A DNA stretch of 64,000 nucleotides from Liolophura sinensis. Lineage: Eukaryota > Mollusca > Polyplacophora > Chitonida > Chitonidae. Below, piece after piece: positions 34,701 through 47,400 of the stretch (position 1 is its first letter; each line of letters begins with the position of its first letter). The position numbers were made by a program, and so were the translations under genes. The notes beneath the pieces are model-generated. The model was given only the letters and a program-made list of their open reading frames with translations, was not told the DNA's origin and searched no databases. The stretch is taken from contig NC_088295.1 in NCBI RefSeq assembly GCF_032854445.1, positions 32,849,385-32,913,384 on the forward strand. Reading direction: 5' to 3'.

Positions 34701-37700
34701 ATAGTATATCGCTCTAACCAGTTCAACATGCTAAAAAACATAGCATGATTTTCATGTCAAAATTTCTTCCCATTAATTTAATGGCTCTTGTGCCTGGACA
34801 TACCACAACATCCAACAAACATATACATACATGCACATATATTATCTATGCTTTCATTTTGTATAAAAAAACTTTTATGTCTCTCCTTTTTCATGTGGTC
34901 TGTCGAACAAACCAAAATCTCTCCTACTAAGCTGAATCATGATACGAACTCTCCTGCTGAAAGTGTGATTATCAGTTGTAAAATCATTCATCATGTTTCA
35001 TGATGACGTATCTTTAACTTCCTGTAATTGGCACACAGAACTGTTGGCATCGGCTAAAATGAAAAAAACACACCAGCCGCATATGTTTGTATCAGTTTTA
35101 ATCTGTAGATTTGTGTACTGTCAAAAATAAAATTAATAAAATTGCTTCTAAAAGAGTAAACAGTTGCCAACAAGTCTTTTTCTCTCTCTCTCTCTCAAAA
35201 AAAAATTGTATTTGCTACCCACAGGGGAGCACCTCAAAATATCATAACATAACAGTGGCTTCAGAAACTCAATACTACATGTAAAAGTGCTGGCCTTGAC
35301 AAGCTTTCAGTGTGATCTCTGCTCTGAAAACACGCGCATTGAAATGTGGTGAACAGCCATTCGTATATTGTACAAGATTTTGACAGTTTATACGGAGTTT
35401 ACATTTTCCACACAAAATATGATTATTAAAATATGTACCTATTATGGTTTAACTTTGAAACGTTTATAGGTAAAACTAGCATAGAATAAATTTTGAGTAA
35501 TATGTCTAGAGAAAAGATTTTTACAGCAAAAATGATACCTGTTACCAGATACGTGGTAGAAATTTGATATTTCTAATATTCTTTATTACATAATAATATA
35601 TTTTAAAACTTTGTTATTTGTGTATTTATTTGTTGGCGTTTTACACCATATTCAAGAATATTTCATTTAATACGACAGTGACTAGCATTATGGTGCTTTA
35701 TGTATCACTGTCTTATTTTCATCATTAAAAGGTTTTTTATTCAGTTTTAAAGTAACATGTTGGAATATATATAGAGAAAGTTATACCTGTCTGAAAAGAC
35801 CAGCCTAAAGGGGTAGCCCTGTAGGGAATTTGGAAATTATCTTTGTTGGCTTTGTACCAGTTGTCAAACTCTTTAAAATGGTCAGCTTTCTTATTAGCCG
35901 CTGTGTTGGAGGCTACAACAGAGAAAGGCAAAGCAAGAAAACAAACAAAAAAAAGCAAACTGAGTTCTGTGCAGGATAAATATCAGTCAACAAAGCACTC
36001 AACAGAAGTTAATCTATCTATGACAACCGACAAACTGATCTGTTGAATTTCAGCATTGGAGAGAATATATTTTCTAGCATGTTGACCAAACGAGATTCAA
36101 GTTTTCTGAAATGAAACAAATCTGACACCAACTGAATGTGTCTTCTGCTTCAAACAAAACATATATGTTAATTGGATAATTGGCATAGTCCTACTTACTT
36201 CACTGAGGACACTTAAGCACTCAAAACTAAAAAAAAAAATAACTGATAGACGCAACCCACACAAGCACACACACACACACATCCAGACATCGTTTCTGTC
36301 ATGTTTACAAAGTTTCAAGGCATTGACAAGGTAATGATGATGGACACACGGTAAATGGACTAAGTCACAAATAGAGAGACAAGCAGACAACCTGATCGCT
36401 GTATCCATCCATATCATATGAGGAGGAGATAAAAATGGCTAAAATATGAAAATCTTACGCACAAATCAACCTGGTTTTCAAGCCTGATCTAAGATTTCAC
36501 CATTTGACCTGCACAAAATTTATTCTTACTTAGGACTAAATGGAGTGCAGCTTCACTGCAATACCAAGACAGTATCAAAACATAAGTTCATCCCCTCAAT
36601 GTAACATGAACTAAAATAATATGGAAAATACATGTACATGAACGTTTGTTTTCATAGTATATCGCTCTAACCAGTTCAACATGCTAAAAACATAGCATGA
36701 TTTTCATGTCAAAATTTCTTCCCATTAATTTAATGGCTCTTGTGCCTGGACATACCACAACATCCAACAAACATATACATACATGCACATATATTATCTA
36801 TGCTTTCGTTTTGTATAAAAAAACTTTTATGTCTCTCCTTTTTCATGTGGTCTGTCGAACAAACCAAAATCTCTCCTGCTAAGCTGAATCATGATACGAA
36901 CTCTCCTGCTGAAAGTGTGATTATCAGTTGTAAAATCATTCATCATGTTTCATGATGACGTATCTTTAACTTCCTGTAATTGGCACACAGAACTGTTGGC
37001 ATCGGCTAAAATGAAAAAAACACACCAGCCACATATGTTTGTATCAGTTTTAATCTGTAGATTTGTGTACTGTCAAAAATAAAATTAATAAAATTGCTTC
37101 TAAAAGAGTAAACAGTTGCCAACAAGTCTTTTTCTCTCTCTCTCTCTCTCTCAAAAAAAAAAAATTGTATTTGCTACCCACAGGGGAGCACCTCAAAATA
37201 TCATAACATAACAGTGGCTTCAGAAACTCAATACTACATGTAAAAGTGCTGGCCTTGACGAGCTTTCAGTATGATCGCTGCTCTGAAAACATGCGCGTTG
37301 AAACGTTGTGAACGGCCAGCCGTATATTGTACTAGATTATGACAGTTTATACAGAGTTCACATTTTCCACACAAAATATGATTATTAAAATATGTACCTA
37401 TTATGGTTTAACTTTGAAATGTTTATAGGTAAAACTAGCATCGTATAAATTTTGAGTAATATGTCTAGAGAAAAGATTTTTACAGCAAAAATGATACCTA
37501 TTACCAGATATGTGGTAGAAATTTAATATTTCTAATATTCTTTATTACATAATAATATATTTCAAAGCTTTGTTATTTGTGTATTTATTTGTTGGCGTTT
37601 TACTCCATATTCAAGAATATTTCATTTATACGACGGTGACTAGCATTATGGTGGGAGGAAACCGGGCAGAGCCCGCTGGAAATCCACGACCATCCCCAGT

Positions 37701-38393
37701 TAGCTGGCAAACCTTCCCAAGTACGTTAAAGCTTTGTGTTTTCTAAAACACAAAAATTGATGTTAAAAATACTACAGACAGATAATCAAATTGATTTTCA
37801 ATAAGAAACTCTGTTCTATTTTATTATTTATTTGTTGATTTGGCAGGTTTATAATTCCATAGTTACAAATTTCCCACTTTTATGACAGCTGTCAGGATTA
37901 TGGTTGGAGCCTGAGGCAAGCCAAATACCCAGAGCAAACCACTGCCCTTTGGCAAGTACATGACAGGCCTGCCGACACAGCCAAAACTGCACCTGCCAGA
38001 ACTGCATTTAAACTTGTGCTCTCATTTGTCAAGTCTTGTTATCAGATATTAAGTGAGCCAGTGCTTCTGAGCAAGCAAGCTATGGTTGGAGTGTAATCTC
38101 TTGAGGAAAGAGAGCATTAAGTGCCAACATTTTCCAACACCATACTGAATAAAATAGCAAACCTACTGTATGGTTGATACCAAAAAATGAGTTTCATTTT
38201 ATGATCTAAACTATATATATCAGTGTTTCGGCAAGACAAAATATAAAAAGCATTTGGCCTAAAAGTCAATTCAGAGATGTAGACATACCTTTGGTTCTAT
38301 ATCCCCCAACATACTTCGTCTCAGTGCATCCCCCTGCAGTACAGGAAAAGGCTTTCACTCTGTAAGGACAAATTCCCTGACTATTCATAGCTG

Positions 38394-38447
<54 letters not shown>

Positions 38448-41400
38448 GAACACAAAGAATCATTCTATAACCCTTGACCGTTTTGCTATTACATAAGAAA
38501 GTGACCAAAGACTATAAATGTCACTTTAGACTCCAAATTTGTAACAAACAGAAAGAAGTGACATTGCAATTCACCTTTAACTCCCTCTTTCAACCTAAAC
38601 AAACCTACTCACATTATTTTCTGTGCGGTCTGAAACCTTACACTTTCTGCTCACCACATACATGTATTGGTTATCGACAACTTTATCACCTAAAGAGTTA
38701 CCAATTAAATTCAGGAATGCCAATATGAAGAAATGATCAAAAACAAAACTGTGGATTTTTATGCAGTCCATACCTACCTACTTCAACAGCGAGACAGGCA
38801 TTTTCAAAATTATATATGATTTACTTATCACTTCAATGATGCTTTACCTGTACTCCATGCCTGGAAGCAGGGGACCATTACAGAAACTGTTCACACCTTT
38901 TGTACTACAGTGTGCGTCTTCTCCCACAGTTAATGTAATAGCTGCTTCCCTCTTAGATCGACTACCACCAACTTGTGGGGTGGAAACAGAAAGAATGAAA
39001 CTAATTTAAAGTCCAACTATATATTATCAGTTCCTAGAATAAACGCTTAAAGTAAACATGGTTTGAGCTATGTGTAGAAAACAGTTATAAAATAGCAACA
39101 CATCACATGAGAAAGTGGCGCCAGCACTTAAACTGATTTTGAACCTGTTTGATTGAAGTTGTTGAAACTTTTAATAGTTTTGTTTCTAGCATCATAAAAC
39201 CTCTGTAAAGATTGTATGAGCTCCACAGCCCACTGTACAACCCGTACTTGATTTGGTAATTTAGCTGGATGCTCTTTGTCTAAAAATCAGATACAATGTA
39301 CTGGCTCATACTGGCAATTGCTTTATTTTCAAAGCATTTCATAAAGTAGAGCATTTCTGGATCAACCCATTCACATGTGAAGGATTAATATCCCTGGATA
39401 CAGATGAAACAATCTGAGGATTCTCCATAACCTGTGCTTTATGTATCGCTGTCTTATTTTCATCATTAAAAGGTTTTTTATTCAGTTTTGAAGTAACATG
39501 TTGAAATATATACAGAGAAGGTTATACCTGTCTGAAAAGACCAGCCTAAAGGGGTAGCTCTATAGGGAATTTGGAAATTATCTTCGTTGGCTTTGTACCA
39601 GTTGTTAAACTCTATAAAATGATCAGCTTTCATATTAGCCTCTGTGCTGGAGGCTACAACAGAGAAAGGCAAAACAAAAAAAACAAAAAAAAAAGCAAAC
39701 TGAGTTCTGTGCAGGATAAATTATCAGTCAATAATCAAAGCACTCAACAGAACTTAATCTATCTATGACAATGGACAAACTGATCTATTGAATTTTCAGC
39801 ATTGAAGAGAATATATTTTCTAACATGTTGACCAAACAAGACTCAAGTTTTCTGAAATGAAACAAATCTGACACCAACTGAATGTATCTTCTGCTTCGAA
39901 CAAAACATATATGTTAATTGGATAATTAGCATAGTCCTACTTACTTCATTGAGGACACTTAAGCACTCAAAACTAAAACATAAAATTTCATGTTTAGTAC
40001 CATAAATCTGAAATTATCACCTAGTACACATCTTGGCAATCATTACCTGTAGGTTCATCGCTTTGCACTGCATCAACAACAAGGCCATAGTCTGTGATTT
40101 TTCCATTGGTATCATTTGAGAAGAAATCTGTTGTGATTGTGAGAGAAAAGGACCTGGCACTCTCTGGTTCAGACAAGGAGGGTTTGGTGTCAGAGCAGCC
40201 TATCACACAGCCGGTCGGTTGTGGTGGATCTGAGCAGAGAAAACCAGCACCGTGATAAAACACAAACAGCTATTCAGTGTCGTGCTCAAGAACACTTGGC
40301 TTGAATATACATACATGTATGGCAGCAGTTAGTTCCAGTAATGGAGGAAACACTAGTTCCCAGGATAAACCACTGACCTTTGGCAAGTAACAAATACACT
40401 TTCCCCACATGCGATGTATAAATTCTCACTTTATTGGTGAAGGGCAATTCCAAGTGCTGTACTTTCTTAGAATAAACGTTCATGGTGATTACCAAACCGG
40501 AAATGTCCGGTGTGACTTTACTGAGGTAAGCTCAGATAAACTCAAGGATTCCCCCACAAGTTCCAGGAACATTAATTACATGTATCAACATTCAAGCCAT
40601 CACAAATTCAGGGAAATACAAGAAAACAGAAGTATAAATTTCACTCAAGAAACAAACAATTTTTAACATCATACACTGCATTGTACATACCAATGATGCT
40701 TTTGCTAAATGACTGTTACTAAGCTATTACATGGGTACAACAAATGAAATGAAACATGAGAAGAAAATCATCACATGCTCTAAATGTTCGGGTTAAAATG
40801 CTGAACTTTCACTTTATGAAAACATAAGCTATCAGCCACAATGTTGCAGACCACAACTACTGAATTACATGAATCCTCATATAAATGTAGATGTTGGAGA
40901 ATGCCCTCAATGTCTGCTTTTACACCACATTTACACTTACTTCCAGCAGGAGAGTAGTGTATTCTTGTCAACACTTCACCTTGGCAACACACACTCCCTG
41001 CAGATATCTGTGTGAGAGATAGACAAACTTTTATGACTCTTGCAGGACTTTCATAATCAGCTAACTAAGATGAGTTTTCAACTTGTTCGGACAAAGGCTT
41101 GAGCTGCAATTATTATTAACCACAGTTAATTTTGCAACAATACAATCTGACACTGGCTTGACAGGTGTTGTTTTGACAGATTTCAAAATGATTGACATTG
41201 TCCATGAAGTACATTTTCAAATGTACTGTATTGTTGTTGCACCTGCTGGTCTCTTTTAAACCAGCAAATATCTTGTCTCCCTGATACTCTTGTTTGGTCT
41301 AGAAAAAAATTGTTACATGCGGTTTACAGATGTTCCATTTTAAATACCAGGAAATGGCTGAGCAGATTCAGGTTATAGTGAATGTGGTGACTGTGTACAT

Positions 41401-44400
41401 ACACTTTAGCTAACAACCATGGGTATTTAAATACTGCTTTCAAAACACCTTTCTGAGACCAGCATGCAGAACTCTCAGAATCACACAATATGCAAATTAA
41501 TCAGAAGTAAAGTTTTAGGTCCTTTAATGTACACTGATATGGATTAAATTTTTTGGAACAAATGGTAAAATGTCAGGATATTGGTTTTCACTGCTGAAAT
41601 TTCTGACAGCCTGACGAGTAGCTCCAGTTAGATTTCTAACTAATAAAAAGTTCTGGTTGTCAGGCCAGTAACTTGAAATTCTTACATTTTCCAAAGCAGC
41701 TTTTCAATCCCACACATGTAGCTGAATAATACTAGTACTTACTTCATAGGTATAATTCTTCTCAGGTTCAACAGACACTGTTTGTGCGTAACGTGCTTCC
41801 CTGGCTGGTGACCAGGGAAGGCTGAATACCGTCTCATTATCATATTGCATTTCAGACAGCTGAAAATATAACAAAAGGTCCAGGCATTCTGATAATGCTC
41901 ATTTACCAGATTCTGTACACAATAAATACTGTGTATTTTTCTGACTGGTGTTTTTCGCCATACTCAAAAGACTATTTCACTTATATGATGGCGGCCAGCA
42001 TTATGGTTTGAGGAGAACCTGGCAGAGTCCTGGGGAAACCCACAACCATTCACAGCTATAAATACTATAAAACAGATCAATAACCTTGCACAGTTACATA
42101 TAGATCCCAACCAAATCAACAGATAAACAAACAAACATCGCTGAAAATATCAGGCATGCCCTCTTAACTCAATACTGAGCTTTGTAGAACTAGAATTTGG
42201 GTTCTGTAGTCTCTGGCACCATATGACATGTATACTGTAAGTCATATGGTGTGTGTGAGATGAGATTATGCACAAGAGCATAGCATCTTCCCTATATTTC
42301 TAATGTTACAATGATGTTGTCAATATACCAATGGTATACCTTGTAGGTCAGAGTAAAGTTAGTGATGTTGGCGTTTCTGTCTCTCAGTAGCGGAGCCTTC
42401 CATGTAACATTCAGGCTGTGATACGTATCCTGTATTTGTCTGATTTCCAGCTGGGTCACTTTACCTGGAGCTAATCAAATATTTACAGAAACATAAATGA
42501 ATATGTGACAAATTGAAGGAAAAGAATGTGAATATCTCTTGTAATCAAGAGCTGTACATGATAAGTTCTAGAAACAATTACGAAACAGAAATTTGTGCTA
42601 TGATTTATACAGTATTGGAATAAATATAATTCAATATCATTCTGTTAATCAATAATCTTGTTATTGAAACTAGTGTGTATTTATAACCTTTAAAAACATA
42701 GCTGTAAGAACACAATTTACACCTCAAAGTACATGAAAACCACAATGCTTGACATGACCAATCTCTAGGCTTGATTTGTAGAATCATAAATGCCTAATGA
42801 CTGCAGAATTGCTCTAAAAATACAAATAATAGCTGTCAAAGGCCATAGCATGTAAAAGTTACACTGGATTTTTTTTCCTAGGCCAAAGGACAAACACCTA
42901 TTGTCAAATAAGCAGATTCTGGACAAACAGGCAGGTTGACATATACTGTGGGACAATTCCCCTGTTTTTATCAGGTTAATTATTCTCAAAATGCACAGAA
43001 GCATTTACACTTAACTGGTCACAGAGCCAGAGCGACCCTTCTGTTCGGGAACAAAACAGGCTGCACCTCTTCCAATAGATCAAGGAAAATTACTCAAACC
43101 TGTAAATGTATATTACTATTTTCTATCATGTTTGTCTTACTAACCTGCTTCCAGTGTTCTAAATTCAGTCGTATATGTGGGTGGACCATTTCCAACCTCT
43201 GTTGAAGCCATCACTCTAACTTTGTACAGCCAAAATTCTTCTAAATCGTCAATGGCTTCACATATGCTATAAAAACCTGAAATAAAGCTACAGTTTTAAT
43301 ATTCAGTTTGAAAGAAATAAGGTCAGTGTTATTGGTAAGCAAACTATGCTGCTTCCACCATCTGTTTTTGTCATACATGGACAAGTGGTTTTCAGTGATG
43401 GTACATACAGTACATGGATAAGACTGTGTCATTGTTCTCACAAATGCTATTCACTGTTTGTTGTCGCAAAGCCCCAAAAACAAATTATGACAACTGAAGT
43501 GAACCTTTGTCCCTTACCCCTGTTAGAATATATATGTTCACATACAAATACATGTATACCATGTCTAAATTATCAGCTGAAATAATACATCTATTCACAG
43601 AAGAATTCCAAGGCACTGAACTAAACTGAATAAAAATTTTAATGCCATACCCAATGTTTTGATAAAATTAACTACGTTATCAAATTCCTTTCAATACCAT
43701 TTTTGATGGGGCATTAAATGAACTCTTAGTAATACATTTTCATAACTGATGAAAACAGACAGCTGATGGTAACGCTGAGTAATTTTAGGAAACAGAGGTG
43801 GGGTCAGTTTGGGAAATTCTACACAGGGCTCTCAAATTCGCTTCTTTTAGTCGATTCCGATCCATTTGAACTTAAATCCGGTTATTATGGAGCCCGATTG
43901 TTTCTGTGGCAGTATCTAGGATGAAATGGCTGCGGGAGTGGAGGAGGCGAATATGGCAGTCTTGGTCGGGGTACATAACTCGCGGTTGGCAGGCATGCGG
44001 GTGATTAGTTTCCGTGCCGAATTCTTCATGACGTCATCTGAGATGACTAATAGTTAACACATTAACATTAAAGGCCCTGGGAACAACTCTAAGGGTGTTG
44101 TCAACGTCGAGCATAACGACGGCAAGCTCTCGTTGGTTTTGTGGCATCTGTGGCATCGTGCCTTTTGACAGAACTGGTACTGTATTCGTGACCTTTTGTA
44201 CACCTGAGGGTAAGGCATGCCAATGAAGACCTTATGGATCACTGAATACTACTAGGGCCACACCTGTTTGATGGGTCAAAATGGTGAACTTGCTTGAAAT
44301 CAACAACACTTTGGTTTTGGACAGTGGAATGTTTATTGGCGTAGGTTTTTGTTCCCGGCCATTCATCCGTACTACACTGACAAAAATCACACCATTATCT

Positions 44401-47400
44401 TGTGAAATACTGCAAAAACAAAACTGTAGCGCTTGTATTTTTGTTCAGTATAGTTCCATATGATTGTACCATTATCAAGATCATTACCTTCACTCACTTA
44501 TTTGAATTATACTCACACCGTACTCTTTAATTTATCACTTATATGATGGCAGGAATAAACCCGGAGTGCATGGGATACTTGTACATCATTGACATTTGGC
44601 AAGTACTGACAAACTTTGTCACATGTGAGGTACAAATATGCACATTACACTGTTGACTGATGACTATACTAAGACAAGTATTCTTCACCAGACCTTACAA
44701 TACGCAAACAAGCCACACTAGCATTGCCAGCTACTTACTGTCACAAAGCAGTGAAAATATGCCATTACCTTTTCAAACTGACACTACTCACTATAGTAAT
44801 TACTCCCTTAGTAATTACATTTGGGTATAATCAGGAGGCCATTACAGACTGACTTATTTGTTTATTTATTTGATTGGTGTTTTACGCCGTACTCAAGAAT
44901 ATTTATGGGCGGAAACCGGGCAGAGCCCGGAGGAAACCCACAACCATCCACAAGTTGCTGAGAGACCTTCCCACTTACGGCCGGAGAGGAAGCCAGCATG
45001 AGTTGGACTAACTGTGTCCGTATTGGTGAGGCTTCTGGGTCGTTACGCTGCGCTAGTGCGCTAACCAACTGAGCCACGGAGGCCCCTCACTTATACGATG
45101 GCCGCCAGCATTACTGTGGGAGGGAAACCGAGCAGAGCCCGGAGGAAACCCACAAACATCTGTAGGTTAATTACATATTGGCATGGATCAGGCATCGGCT
45201 ATGCACGCCTTAATTAATACAATAGACCATTAGTCTGCTTAGCTGATGTGAATTCATTAAACAAATGAAACAATTCTCAGAGAATACAGGATGACACTGT
45301 ACAGTCACAAATCTGATTAATTCTGGGCCCCAGTTTTATGAAGCAGTCACAAACTTCAGGATCCTCTCCCAGATCCACCAGAGTCAGTGTGTAGTTTGTG
45401 GGAGGAGAGAAATTTTCTGATGGGTTCCACCAGACACTCACATTCTTAGCTTCGACCATTGTCACTTTTGTGTTATATACTACTGATCTGACTTACCAGA
45501 GATAGCATGGTCTCTATTTGGCTGTGGTCCTTCTCCCAAATCCACCAGAGTCATTGTGTAGTTTGTAGAACCAGGGAAAGGCGCTGGCGGACTCTAACAT
45601 ACACGCATATTCTTAGCTCTGACCACCGTCACACTTGTGTTCTTTATTACTGATCTCACTTACCAATGATAACACGTGCCTGTCTGGTCGCGATTTCTCT
45701 CCCAAATCCACCAGGGTCAGTGTGTAGTTTGTAGGACCAGGGAATGGTTCTGGCAGACTTCAACATACACTCACATTCTTAGCTCTGACCACCATCACAT
45801 TTGTGTTCTTTATTACTGATCTCACTTACCAGAGATAACTTGCTCTTTGTCTTGCTATTGTCACTCTCCCAAATCCACCAGGGTCAGTATGTAGTTTGTA
45901 GGACCAGGGAAAGGTTCTGGCAGACTCCAACATACACTCACATTCTTAGCTCTGACCACCATCACATTTGTGTTCTTTATTACTGAGCTCACTTACCAGC
46001 AATAACTTGCTTCCTGTCTCGCTGTGGTTCCTCTCCCAAATCCATCAGGGTCAGTGTGTAGTTTGTAGGACCAGGGAAAGGTTCTGGCAGACTCCAACAT
46101 ACACTCACATTCTTAGCTCTGACCACCATCACATTTGTGTTCTTTATTACTGAGCTCACTTACCAGCAATAACTTGCTCTTTGTCTTGCTATTGTCACTC
46201 TCCCAAATCCACCAGGGTCAGTGTGTAGTTTGTAGGACCAGGGAAAGGTTCTGGCAGACTCCAACATACACTCACATTCTTAGCTCTGACCACCATCACA
46301 TTTGTGTTCTTTACTACCGAGCTCACTTACCAGCAATAACTTGCTTCCTGTCTCGCTGTGGTCCCTCTCCCAAATCCACCAGAGTCAGTGTGTAGTTTGT
46401 AGGACCAGGGAAAGGCTCTGGCGGACTCCAACATACACTCACATTCTTAGCTCCTTCCACTGTCACATTTATGCTCTTTATTTTAGATGGCACTACAAAA
46501 AAAAAAAAACAAAAAAAAAAAAAACAAGAAATGAATGCTCTAGATCACAGGGTAAAGATTGATAAATGAAATACCAATAGGCCTGCTCTGAATTACCTCC
46601 CTGTAATATACGACAGCAACTGTGACATAACGCGGGATTAGTTTTTGAGGCGTACTTTTTGAGAAGTGGGACCTCGTCTATTGAAGCATGCACTATGTAG
46701 TTTATGTTATGACAGTCACAAATATTTCCTAGACAATGGCATGTAAAAAAAACCCAGCATGATATCAGTCTTTAAGAGTCGGAGAAATGTAGAGAGGTCT
46801 CAAATGAGGTTGATGTTTTTCAGCTTAAAGGTATATAACATTTGACAGAGTTCACTAAAGCTGTCCACTGTATTTAAATAGGGTCAGTATTTTTTAATTA
46901 TCTCATAATGGATTAAAAAAAATGGCTAATGTTTATCCTGGACTTCCAAAACAGGTTTATAAAATTAAAACTGTCTTAAAGCTCGGTCTTAACTAGCTTA
47001 TGCCATTCGCCATATTGTGAGGTGTCACCTAACCACAGCTTACTCCTACAGAGGCACCTCTTAAATGGAAGAGTGACCTCAAGGGAGGTAATTTGGTGCT
47101 GCCTTATTGTTTCTGTTAATCATCAAATATTAGTAATGTTATATGCTACATAGTATCTTGCTTTCACATCATAAAATCTCAAGGTAAATAATTTATGGTC
47201 TGAAATCACATTTTACCAAAATGTCATAAAAGAATTTGTGTTCAGATTAGAGAGAAGGATATGTGTATGGTATTTAATCTTATGTTGGTTAGGGCAAAAT
47301 GATAGGATATGTGTAGTAAATTATAAAAATCTCATAAAAAAGCAGTAAAATCTCTAAAATTTCTGTCATCTCCCCGCCAGCTCAGGACAGTGTGTGAAAG

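Larger units (their letters stand above)
34291..39980. repeat. Intron/exon segmental duplication with a 1.8 kb difference
   Basis: 34291-35692 matches 36244-37649 (offset about 1,953), and 35697-36230 matches 39434-39960. Copy B holds 37650-39433 between the two matching parts; copy A jumps directly from mid-SINE (GCATTATGGTG) to CTTTATGTATC. Copy A therefore lost, by deletion, half a SINE and the CNGPL and VKAFSC exons. Identity is high throughout. Confidence 0.85.

Noticed and set aside
45801-46562. Repeated plus-strand frames starting MCSLLL
   Set aside because: Antisense reading of the FN3 half-exon array; the FN3 sense is on the minus strand.
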